Source: Cephalopachus bancanus (Eukaryota; Chordata; Mammalia; Primates; Tarsiidae). From it: 64,000 bases of DNA. This document shows, piece by piece, positions 55,401-64,000 of this stretch. The position numbers were made by a program, and so were the translations under genes. Under the pieces are notes generated by a model, which saw only the letters and a program-made list of their open reading frames with translations, ran no database searches and was not told the DNA's origin. The DNA lies in NCBI GenBank assembly GCA_027257055.1, contig JAPVLO010000161.1, forward strand, positions 620,001 to 684,000, written 5' to 3'. The stretch's first letter is position 1. Each line of letters begins with the position of its first letter.

Positions 55401-57222
55401 TCTGGGGATAGTCAGTTCAGATGTACAGCATCTCTGACTAGAAGCGATCTGTGAGTAGTGACCCAGATGGGTCCTGAGACCCTAAGACTGTTACCCATCT
55501 TGGAGTACAGTGCCCTGGTGCTGACTTTTATCAACTGCTGAGGGATGTGTGCTCCTCTCATTCCCATCCCTAAATTTAAGTCCTTTGAGGGTCCCTGAGG
55601 TCACCCCATGCGCGGAGTGGGGGACTTGCCAAATGAAGGCACTGTCACCCGACTCTCTGGCTAAGTGCTTCTTCAAGAATGGAGCAGGAAGCGATGTGGA
55701 GACTTGGGGTCCCCCAAAGTTGGAGCAGGATGGAGATGCGGTGAGGTACAAAGTCTGCATTTGGAGCAAGCTGCCCATTCACCATCTGCTGGACAGGGAT
55801 TTGCAATCCCCATGGGCCAAGTGGACTTGGAGAGGCTAGCTGGGCTAGCGCCATCTTGAAATACTCGGAGGCAAGAGGACCACCTGCTTGGGCAAAGAAA
55901 TCCCAGGGAAAAGAAGCAAAGAGCCCCTCAGAGCACAGGTGAGAGGTAGAAACAAGAGGCTAGCAAGGATGTGCATGGCCTCCATCCGTGGAGGGAGAAA
56001 TCTTGGACGTCTCCACTGAGAGTCTCTGAGGAACGCACACAGTTGGCCACCAGAAGAACCAACTGGACCCCAACCATGACAGAAGGCACAGCCGAGTGAA
56101 GTACTGCAGCACCCGACTGGCGTTTGTGCCCTGACTTCCCATTCACCATCCCAGCCCAATAGCAGTGGTCCATGGAATGGAATGGGGCTCTCACCGTTCT
56201 TCCTCCTACCTGGCTCTTCCCTACTCTGTTCCACTCACCGTGTTTCTCAGGCTCCTGCAGGACAGGAGACAATGCCACCTTCAGACCCAGGTGAGCCGGC
56301 TCTCTGTCCTGAGCCCTGTGTCTAGGGAGGTCTCAAGCTTCAGAGTGTGGTCCTCAAAATTTCCTATGTCTCTCTCCAGGACAGGCTGAAGTTCACTTTG
56401 TCCTTTTAGCAGGGACCTTGAGTTCAGACTTGGTCTTAGTGACCCCAGTCACTGGAAGCTTCCTACTAGACATTATCTAAGTCTCCCTCCTTGGCTGGGC
56501 CTGGCCAGGGCCAGAAGCGCCATCCTGGTGGGACGTCCAGGTTCAGACTGTGTCCTCTGTGAGCTCCAGACCCAGTTTCTCCCTTTGAACCTTCTATCTC
56601 GCACATGGGGTTCACCAGATGCTCAAAGGAGCTCTGTGATTTGTGCCTATGATGTCTTCCTGGGGCTAGAGCCCAGGCCCAGGAGGGCAGCCTGGCACGC
56701 AGATCATTCTTGCTGGTTGGTCCAGGGTTCCTTTCGTGAGGCTGCACCGGGTTGGGCTGTTAGATTGGTGCTGACATGCTGATTCAGGGTGACTCTCCCT
56801 CCCACTCGATACAAGATGCGCTGAGTTCAGGGATCGATGCCACCGATGGCCACCACCACCCCTGGGATGAGTCTCATGTGTGGGTCTGTACGTTGACACC
56901 TGTCACTCTCTGTTTTGACTGTGGTTCCATGTTTAGTTTTTCACACCCAAGCACCAAGGTGGTGACAGGTGCCCTTTACAGCCTGTTCAGGAAGAGGTAC
57001 TCCTGTTTCTGGCACCCATGGCTCCGCATCAGGGGCCATGCAGGTTTCTAGGCGTGTGTCCCTCCACCCAGAGGGCCCTGAGACTGGGTCACCATCACTG
57101 CAGGGATCTGTGGGGATCAGTATACATGACTTCTCTTCCCCTCCCTGCTCTGACCCTGGAAGAATGACAAGCAAAGCTCATGAGTAGTGTAGGAGACAAA
57201 AGGAGATGAGAAGAAACGACCT
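55401..57222. other. Longest repeat-poor tract; no gene recognised
   Basis: 1.8 kb without any Alu, L1, LTR, MIR or L2 that I can identify. GC content and CpG are above the window average. Frames such as 55549-55839 (plus), 55845-56234 and 55928-56278 (minus), and 56776-57051 (plus) overlap one another and show no domain or signal peptide. It may be unique intergenic or intronic DNA, a GC-rich unnamed repeat, or a non-coding transcript. Confidence 0.45.
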
Positions 57223-57237
57223 CTCCCTGTCACCCTA

Positions 57238-57541
57238 TTTATTTTTATTTTTATTTTTTTGAGTTGGAGTCTCACTCTGTCACCCACGCTGGAGTGCAGT
57301 GGCTGCTCCCGGCCATCAGAGCCTCGACCTTCTGGGCTACGGCGATCCTTCCGCCTCAGCCTTCCAAGTAGCTGGAACTACAGGCGCGCGCTATCACACC
57401 TGGCTAATTTTTTGATTTATTGTAGAGATGAGGTCTCGCCAAGTTGCTCAGGCGTGTCTCGAACCCGCGGGCTCAGGCAATCCATTCACCTCAGCCTCCC
57501 AAAAGTGCGGGATTACAGGCTGAGCCACCGAGCCTGGCTGG
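57238..57541 (-). mobile_element. Young-class Alu, long form, 15-bp TSD
   Basis: Antisense Alu whose tail was remodelled into (TTTAT)n units. TSD 'ctccctgtcacccta' is exact at 57223-57237 and 57542-57556. 'cgtgtctcgaacccgcgggc' keeps the B-box arm. Confidence 0.97.
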
Positions 57542-57659
57542 CTCCCTGTCACCCTAAGTGCACACCACCCACCTCTGAAAGCCGGCCTGTGCGGGCCAAG
57601 GGGGTAAAAACTTGGTGTGGACCTGCCTATAATCACGTGCTTGAACATCACTCAAGACA

Positions 57660-57955
57660 TTTTCATTCCTAAGGTGAGACTCCCTGTTACTGGATGTGAC
57701 TTGTTAGGCAAAGGAGTCGACTGCCACAATATCCAGGGTTGGCACGGACCCACAGGGTGGCCACAAGCCCCATGGAGCTATTTAGACTCAAATGAGTGAA
57801 AATTAAATACGACGAAAGACTCAGTTCCTCCGTCTCATTTGCCACATTTCAAGTGCTCGAAGGTCACACATGGCTAGTGGCTTGCCTGCTGGCCAGTGTA
57901 GACACAGAACATTTTCACTCTTGCAGAAAATTCTATTGGACAGGGCTGTTCCAGA
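57660..57955 (+). mobile_element. hAT-Charlie-like element with upstream segment (copy 1)
   Basis: 'ccacatttcaagtgctcgaa', 'cacatggctagtggcttgcc' and 'ttctattggacagggctgtt' are the right end of a common hAT-Charlie MER element. The upstream part, including 'cacagggtggccacaagccc', is shared with a second copy at 59795. Confidence 0.75.
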
Positions 57956-58134
57956 GGGCAGCTGGAAGGGACCATGGGAGAATTTATGAAGCCCATTTCT
58001 GCGTCCAGTCTGCTGAGTCTTGGTTGTCTCGTGTTAATTGAACTTAGCAGTTACTTAAGACTAAGGGAGGCATTATTTATTCTTTTAAAATGAGAGAGAT
58101 GCCTGCATGTTAACATGCTGAACGAGAAAGAGCC

Positions 58135-58137
<3 letters not shown>

Positions 58138-58196
<59 letters not shown>
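58138..58196. repeat. (GA)n microsatellite
   Basis: Perfect GA run of about 29 units following 'gaaagagcctggagagagag'. Confidence 0.99.
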
Positions 58197-58198
<2 letters not shown>

Positions 58199-58639
58199 GG
58201 GGAAGAGAGGGGTGATTTGCAAGGGCAGGGGTGGTAAGCGCCTGTCCTTCCAGAGGGAAGTGGAATGGCGGGTGTGTACCTCCTTAATGCTTAAATGCTC
58301 TGTAAATGGAGCAGATAATAACCAAGCATTGCATTCTCAATCCCTCCACTGTATTTATCCACGGGCAGGATATCTGACCGGGTATTGTCAGAATATGCAG
58401 AGTCTATCTCCCAAACCATTAATTTGAGATTCTCCACCCAATCATCATTTCTTCATTGTAAAATGTATATGGCATATGAAAGCGGTACTTATTTTAACAC
58501 TTGATATTTGTCTCTGCAGACACATCCAGGGAAAGGCCATGCATCGGCTGCAGGGTAGGCGCCCGTGAATTCTCAACCACAGAGTCTTTCTGCACGTGAG
58601 TGTGCGCGAACGATGGTGGTCCACAGAGTAGGGGCGTCA
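58197..58639. other. Unassigned sequence
   Basis: No repeat or gene recognised. 'taaatggagcagataataac' and 'aaaccattaatttgagattc' give it a mildly regulatory texture. Confidence 0.35.
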
Positions 58640-59140
58640 CATCATGGCGTTTTTCTTTTCTTTTCTTTTTCTCATAGTCTCTTTAGTGCATTGTGTTTAT
58701 TATTTTAGCAAATCTAAAAATACTCTTTTGTTGGCAACTAGCTTTTCACTTTGTTTTTACTTTTTCTCTTTTTTTTAAATTTTTAAAGATGTGAGTTACA
58801 ATTCAGGGTGAAGTATACAAGCGTTGATTATGCAGGTACCCTTGTTGATGAGGTGTGCCCCGACCCCCCGGCAGTTTCCGTCAACTGCCACTCTCATCCC
58901 TGACAGCTTCCCCTGACAGTTTCCCATTACTGCCAATCCCTTTCTTATAGTATTATGATAATTTTTCAAGGTCCACTTATGAGTGAGAACGTATGGTACT
59001 CCATTCTTTGTTTCTGTGATAGATCACTGAGTATGATTGACTCTAAATCCATCCAAGTTGTTGCAAAGTCCATATGTCTGTCCTTCTTCATGGCTGCGTC
59101 ATATTCCATTGTGTATATGTACCACATTTAAAAAAAACCC
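58640..59140 (-). mobile_element. L1 3' end, antisense
   Basis: A T-rich tail, then 'gtatacaagcgttgattatg', 'cacttatgagtgagaacgta', 'catccaagttgttgcaaagt' and 'catattccattgtgtatatg' follow the antisense L1 3' order. Diverged L1M class. Confidence 0.88.
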
Positions 59141-59794
59141 AGTCCAGCTTCACATCATGCAGTATTTATACCTCCAGAGTAGACAGGCTGGGGGAGTGAC
59201 GGGTAAAAGCCATAGTCAATGTCACCATGTCCACCTGTCCACCCAATGCTGGAAATCTGGCTGACCTCTCAATCAGGATATCAGATAAAATTGCCTGTGT
59301 GGTGTGCTGGATGGAGCAGAGGGCAGGACTGCAGACAGACAGACAGCCAGGGCAGGGGCCACACCCGGGGAAAAGTCACTCCTGCAGAAAAAGTGATGAG
59401 CGGAGAGCATTTTTCAGACTGCCTCGGATAGAGGCAGTTGTTTTCTTAAGCATTTATGGATAGTGAGTCAGTAGTTCACGTGTGTATTAAGACCATAGAG
59501 AAGCGAAAATGTAAGCTCATTCTGCAAATCATCATAGCTTCCTAGTTCAAGAAAGGACCCCACAGCCTGGGCTGGCTTGGGACAAAAACAACATGGGATG
59601 CCCGTAAAGAAGCCTCAGAAGCAGACAATGTAAAGAAAAGATGCATGGAGGAGAGATCACTCTCCTATCCCCAGGGAGGTGGGGGTTTTCATGTCTTCTT
59701 GCCGAGGGAGAATTGGAAGTTCCTTTTAGACTCTCTGAGCAACACGCAGCCTGTTTTGTCTTAATATCTGGTTGCTGGAGCTGAATGTGAATGT
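59141..59794. other. Unassigned sequence
   Basis: Three overlapping plus frames at 59,037-59,463 have no recognised domain. No repeat named. Confidence 0.4.
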
Positions 59795-59985
59795 TTTCCT
59801 AAAGTGAGACATCCTGTTACCGAAAGTGACTTGTAAGGTGATCAGGTGGACAATAGGCAATAATATCCAGAGCTGGCAAGGACTCACAGGGTGGCCACAA
59901 GCCACATGCGTCTATTTAAATTTAAATTAAATAGCCCCCCGACTCTTGGTTCCTTCCACTAAACCAGGCACTTGAAGACCAGGCA
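59795..59985 (+). mobile_element. hAT-Charlie-like element with upstream segment (copy 2)
   Basis: 'cctaaagtgagacatcctgt', 'cacagggtggccacaagcca', 'tctatttaaatttaaattaa' and 'aggcacttgaagaccagg' parallel copy 1 in order and spacing. It is cut short before the terminal inverted repeat. Confidence 0.7.
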
Positions 59986-60057
59986 GGGGAAGGAAGAGAG
60001 GGGAAGATAGGCCCGGAGAGCTTTACATTTGTCTTTAGTTTGATGTTGAGTGTTTCT

Positions 60058-60327
60058 ATGCCGGGTGCGGTGGCTTACGCCTGTTATCCCAGCACTTTGG
60101 AAGGCCGAGATGGGAAGATTGCTTGAGCCCAGGAGTTCGGGGCCAGCCTGGGCAACACAGCGAGACCTCATCTCTACAAAAAATAAAAAATTACTGGAGC
60201 ATGGTGGCTGGTGCCTGTAGTCCACAGCTGCTCAGGAGGCTGAGGGGAGAGGATTGCCTAAGCCCAGGCTGCTGAGGCTGCAATGAGCTGTGATTGTGCT
60301 ACTGCACTCCATTCTGGACAAGAGTGA

Positions 60328-60328
<1 letters not shown>
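60058..60328 (+). mobile_element. AluJ dimer
   Basis: Sense Alu 'gccgggtgcggtggcttacg' to 'ttctggacaagagtgagac' with old-class arms. Its A-tail position is occupied by the AC repeat. Confidence 0.93.

Positions 60329-60371
<43 letters not shown>
60329..60371. repeat. (AC)n microsatellite at an Alu 3' end
   Basis: About 21 AC units directly after the Alu's 'gagtgagac', the usual birthplace of microsatellites from Alu tails. Confidence 0.98.
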
Positions 60372-60377
<6 letters not shown>

Positions 60378-60514
60378 CTATCTTGAATTCAACATTAAGT
60401 GCAGCTCTCATTCCATACGTGGTTCAACCATTTTCTGCCAATTTACATCTTTAAAATACTCACTGCACTACGTTTCAGCCCTGGGGCAGATATCAGGTTC
60501 TTAGTGTCTCCGGG

Positions 60515-60650
60515 GGCCAGAGGGCTCTGCTGTTTATTAATTGTGCAGCCTCAGGCAAGCGTTTCTGCCTCTGTGCCTCAGTTTCTTCAGATGAGGCACG
60601 GGGCTAATATCATACCTACTGCTAGGGCTTATAGGAGTTTGTTGTGAAAT
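60515..60650 (+). mobile_element. MIR
   Basis: 'taattgtgcagcctcaggca', 'gcctctgtgcctcagtttct', 'tcagatgaggcacggggcta' and 'catacctactgctagggctt' are a sense MIR core. Confidence 0.85.
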
Positions 60651-60764
60651 GTGCCAGACCCAAGGTCCACACTCCCCGAATCGTAGCCCACTGTTTGTAC
60701 TGTTTTTGTTACAGCCTCAACTCACGGACCCCGAGCCTCAGACTTGGAGTGGCTGGCCTCCCAC

Positions 60765-60935
60765 CCTCACAACCACCCACCGTCAGACATCCCTGGACAA
60801 GATGGGCGATTATACAGTGAGGGAGAAAATCATAGCCCCGATGGGAAGATGTGATTTGGTACATGAGCTCTTGTCGGGAGCTGTCAAACAATTTTGGCAG
60901 TTGTCTGGTGAACAAAGGCGAAAAGTGGGAGCCAC
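60765..60935. promoter_or_regulatory. Candidate conserved non-coding element
   Basis: Repeat-free, with preserved words 'atgggcgattatacagtgag', 'agaagatgtgatttgg'-type sequence, 'gagctgtcaaacaattttgg' and 'gtgaacaaaggcgaaaagtg' (SOX-like 'aacaaagg'). Several mid-sized frames on both strands pass through it, but no protein domain is apparent. Confidence 0.4.
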
Positions 60936-61924
60936 TGGCTGGCCAGTGTGCACTGAGCAGTTTCTGCCTTTGTTTGAAAACCTCATCTGGAACCGGAAGG
61001 AGAGAGGCGGCATGGTGCCATGGGAAAAGATCCAAGCCGTTGTCCTTGCCTGACCTTGACCTAACCTTGCCATCCGCGAAATGGGTTGCGTGACCAGGTG
61101 GCCTATCCATGCGCCTCCTGCTCTGTGATTGTTGCCCCATGACATGGAGAGCACGTCCCCCAAGCCTCTTCTGTTTGAGGGATGAGCTGCATTTCTTTAT
61201 GGGGGAGGTGGAAGCCTGTGTCTGTTTCTCTCACTTAAAGAGTCATAGAATACGGGGATATAAAAACTGCTAGTCTCCTTGGAAACAAAGAGAAGATGAA
61301 ACTTGGATTTTTCATTTTTCACCACTTTGAGATAATACATAAATGTGTGTAACCTTTTCTAAATTTTGACACTCTTCCCTAGCATAAAGCAAAGATCTAC
61401 ACCCTAAAGCCTTGTATCTATAATATGAAAAATGCACCGGTATATCCACTCACAGCAGAAACATATTGCCACTCTTATGGTAACGTTCACTTAAATGATT
61501 GACTGGGATTTGAACTTTCTTAGAGTTCCTAACACAATTTGGCAAGGATTGAGTGTAGGTGGAAGGTTGAAGAATTGTTTCGGACTCAGATGCACGTTTT
61601 TTGGGCATGACAAAGACAGGCTGTGTGACTGCTATAGTGCCTGTGGCAGTGCACCCCACTCTGGGAGGCTAAGGAACCCTAAAAAGTCGCAGTATCGGGG
61701 GAACCCGGCCAGCTTCTGACACAGAGCTCTGGCATCTCCCACGGATGTTCGCCCCTCTGTCTCATCCTTGCTCCTGGCCTTTGGGTCCAGCAGAGTGTCT
61801 GACACCTTGGCTGGGTGTGGCCACTTAGTTCATCGCTTCATCTTTGCCCTGGATTTGTTATCACCTCCCACATTCTTCCAGGTTTGCTTTCCCCAGCCCT
61901 TCCTCTGACTCCTTAACCTTCACC
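60936..61924. other. Unassigned sequence
   Basis: No repeat or gene recognised over 1 kb. Overlapping frames on both strands lack domains. Confidence 0.4.
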
Positions 61925-61937
61925 AGAGTCCTCTTTT

Positions 61938-62230
61938 CTTTTTTTTTTTTGAGTTGGAGTCTCACTCTGTCGCGCAGACTGGAGTGCAGTGGCTGCTCCC
62001 GGCCACCGCAGCCTCGACCTGCTGGGCTCCGGCGATCCTTCCGTCTCAGCCTTCCGAGTAGCTGGAATTACAGGCATGTACTACCACGCCCAGCTGATTT
62101 TTTTTTTTTTATTTATTGTAGAGATGAGGTCTCACTGCCCAGGCGGGTCTCGAACCCGCGGGCTCAGGCAATCCACTCACCTTGGCCTCCCAAAGGCGCG
62201 GGATGACAGGCTGAGCCACCAAGCCTGGCT
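61938..62230 (-). mobile_element. Young-class Alu, short form, 13-bp TSD
   Basis: Antisense Alu. TSD 'agagtcctctttt' is exact at 61925-61937 and 62231-62243. The B-box arm at 62143-62159 is a perfect 5-bp stem with a 7-base loop. The central linker has expanded to a 14-T run. Confidence 0.98.
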
Positions 62231-62599
62231 AGAGTCCTCTTTTCTACTGAGGGCTTGAGACACCTGCTCATCTACCTCTGGGGATTTCTCTCTTAATGGT
62301 GCTCTCTTCCCCATGCCCTTGGAGTTTGGGTAGAAAGACTGGCCTGTGGGACATTGGGAGCAGAGGAACAAGGACCACCGGCCAAGATCGTGGCCTGTGG
62401 TCCGCTCTGGGCTTGAAGCTGAAGTCCTGGGTAGGTCACTTATGGATGGATCATAGAGAGGGAATGTGTCCAGCAGGATGGCACACACACAGCCCTCAGG
62501 CCGGCCGGTTTCTGGGGAGCAGAGCCCTAGTTCCTGCTTGGCATTCGGGGGACGTACTCCAGGATTCAAAGGAAGCCAGCTGCCAAGGGATAGATTGCA
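62231..62599. other. Unassigned sequence
   Basis: Overlapping frames on both strands (62177-62608 minus, 62296-62634 plus). No domain or repeat recognised. Confidence 0.4.
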
Positions 62600-63178
62600 T
62601 TTCCTCAAAAGTTAGACATAGAATTACCACATGACCTGACAATTCCACTCCAGGTATGTACCCAAAACAACTTCAGACAGATGTTCAAACAAAAACTTGT
62701 ATACGGATGTTCACGGCGGCACTCTTCACAATCGCCAAAAGGTGGAAACAGCGCAAATGTCCGTCAACAGATGAGCGGGTGGAACAGAATGTGGTCTATC
62801 CAGACCATGGGATCTTACTCAACCATAAAAAGGAAGGACGTCCTGACACACGCTGCAGCATGGATGAGCCTTGAAACATTAGCCCTAAGGGAAAGATCCC
62901 AGACACAGAAGGCCGCCGTTAATGTGATCCCATTTATGTGAAATGTTCACAATAGGCAAATCCATGGGGACAGAAATTAACTCATCGTTGTCAGGGACCA
63001 AGAATCGGAGAAAATGACTGCTAATGGGGACAGGGTTTCCTTTTCGGGTAGTGAATAAATCTTAGAACTTGATAGAGACGATGGTTACACAACTTCATGA
63101 ATGTACGAAATGACACTGAATTATACGCTTTAAAATGGAAAAATGGTTAATTTTAGGTGATGGGAATTTTGCATTAAT
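62600..63178 (+). mobile_element. L1 3' end (L1M-class)
   Basis: 'attaccacatgacctgacaa', 'ccactccaggtatgtaccca', 'ttcacggcggcactcttcac', 'gcgcaaatgtccgtcaacag', 'gggatcttactcaaccataa' (ORF2 end), then 'aaatgacactgaattatacg' and 'ctttaaaatggaaaaatggt' (3' UTR). 5'-truncated and frame-broken. Confidence 0.94.
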
Positions 63179-63183
63179 CTTTT

Positions 63184-63482
63184 TTTTGGGGGGTAGTGGG
63201 GATCGGAATCTCACTCTGTTGTGCAGGCTGGAGTGCAGTGACACACTCATGAATACTGCAGCCTCGGCCTGCTGGACTCAGGTGATTCTTCCACCTCGGT
63301 CTCCCAAGTAGCTGGAACTACAGGTGTGCACCACCACACCCGGCTCATTTTTTGATTTATCGTAGAGACAAGGTCTCGCCAAGTTGCCCAGGCTGGTCTT
63401 GAACCCCTGGACTCAGGCAATCCTCTCGCCTCCTCCTCCCAAAGTGCTGGGATTATAGGTGTGAGCCACCGTAACTGTCACC
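63184..63482 (-). mobile_element. Alu, intermediate class, with TSD
   Basis: Antisense Alu with class features ('gcctcggcctgctggactca', 'tttttgatttatcgtagaga', 'ctcgccaagttgcccaggct') but old-class 'ggtcttgaacccctggactc'. TSD 'ttaatctttt' at 63174-63183 and 63483-63492, inserted at the L1 tail. Confidence 0.94.
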
Positions 63483-63604
63483 TTAATCTTTTGAAAAGTG
63501 GGCCAGGCCCCCAGTGTGCACTGGAAGATGGGCAGATACACTGTGAAACCAGTCATGTGACTGAAATGAGAACCTAGATTAAGGATCATATCAGGAATGA
63601 GTTT

Positions 63605-63970
63605 GGCTGCACGGATAATAGAAATTGTATTAACAATAGCTTAAATACATAGGAGTTTATATTTCTCACTCAAAAATCTGGGGTAGGTGGCTCATGGTGG
63701 CCTCAACAATGATATTAAACTTCTATACTTCTGATCCACCATTCTTATTGTATAGGCTTATGTACTTAGTCCTGTTGCCTCATAATCACAAAATGGTTGC
63801 TGTTGTTCCAGCCACCATATCCATGTTCCAGCAGGAAGCAGAAGGGAAAGTTGTAAAGAGTCATAGGAACATTCCAGTTGAGTTGGATCCTTCAAATAAG
63901 ATTTCTTGGAGCCACTCTCCATTGTCAATACAGTTGAGTCAGAGGACCACACACAGACTCAAAGAAAAGT
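63605..63970 (-). mobile_element. Old LTR-like repeat, antisense
   Basis: 'taacaatagcttaaatacat', 'gagtttatatttctcactca', 'caaaatggttgctgttgttc', 'cagccaccatatccatgttc' and 'cagcaggaagcagaagggaa' match a frequent mammalian repeat ('aagatggctgctggagctcc ... ccagccagcaggaagg'). Family name uncertain. Confidence 0.65.
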
Positions 63971-64000
63971 GACTTGGGCCAGCAGTGCAGGGGATTTGTT

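Noticed and set aside
62656..62941. Frames resembling part of a reverse-transcriptase protein
   Set aside because: This is the decayed C-terminal part of L1 ORF2 within a 5'-truncated copy; not a functional gene.

Overview
The window is non-coding DNA from a primate nuclear genome. It is dense in decayed interspersed repeats (Alu, L1, L2, MIR, MaLR/MLT1 LTRs, hAT-Charlie elements, ERV LTRs) and simple repeats. I found no protein-coding exon, processed gene copy or structural RNA gene that I can support. Translated open frames are short, overlap on both strands, and mostly lie in Alu, LTR or GA/TG repeats.

Two Alu age classes are present. Old AluJ-type dimers and monomers are diverged. A younger, mutually similar class has its own diagnostic bases: a 5' start reading GGGCTCGGTGGCTCAGCC, 'CCCGCGCCTTTGGG', 'CTACAATAAATC', and a right arm reading GTGGCCGGGAGCGGCCAC. 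I see no typical AluS/AluY copies of monkeys and apes, and none of the strepsirrhine Alu or tRNA-derived SINE types I know. By inference this suggests a haplorhine outside the anthropoids, most simply a tarsier; this is not proven.

Layout: 0-9 kb holds an L1 3' end, young Alus, antisense MLT1/MST LTRs and a small LTR-derived retrocopy with target-site duplications (TSDs). 9-20 kb holds MLT1 copies, a possible ERV remnant, a CNE-like block, two L1 3' ends and a GA/CT palindrome. 20-26 kb holds Alu-in-Charlie and Alu-in-LTR nests, an L2 and a TG/CG tract. 26-34 kb carries five MLT1/MST-type LTRs all in antisense orientation plus an old antisense L1. 34-46 kb holds MIR and L2 pieces, two young-class Alus inserted at matching L2 positions, and a compound minisatellite that seems to have grown from a MIR. 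46-49 kb is the best candidate regulatory stretch. 49-64 kb mixes antisense L1 ends, an ERV1-like LTR, several clean Alu insertions with TSDs, and a repeated Charlie-associated segment.

No genes work together here. If the window has host function it is most likely regulatory (candidate conserved elements near 7.6, 12.6, 22.9, 27.5, 39.1, 47.0-48.1 and 60.8 kb) or intronic. The most unusual signals are the sequence architecture of the young Alu family and several local duplications. Repeat family names come from memory of consensus sequences and edges are approximate unless a TSD fixes them.
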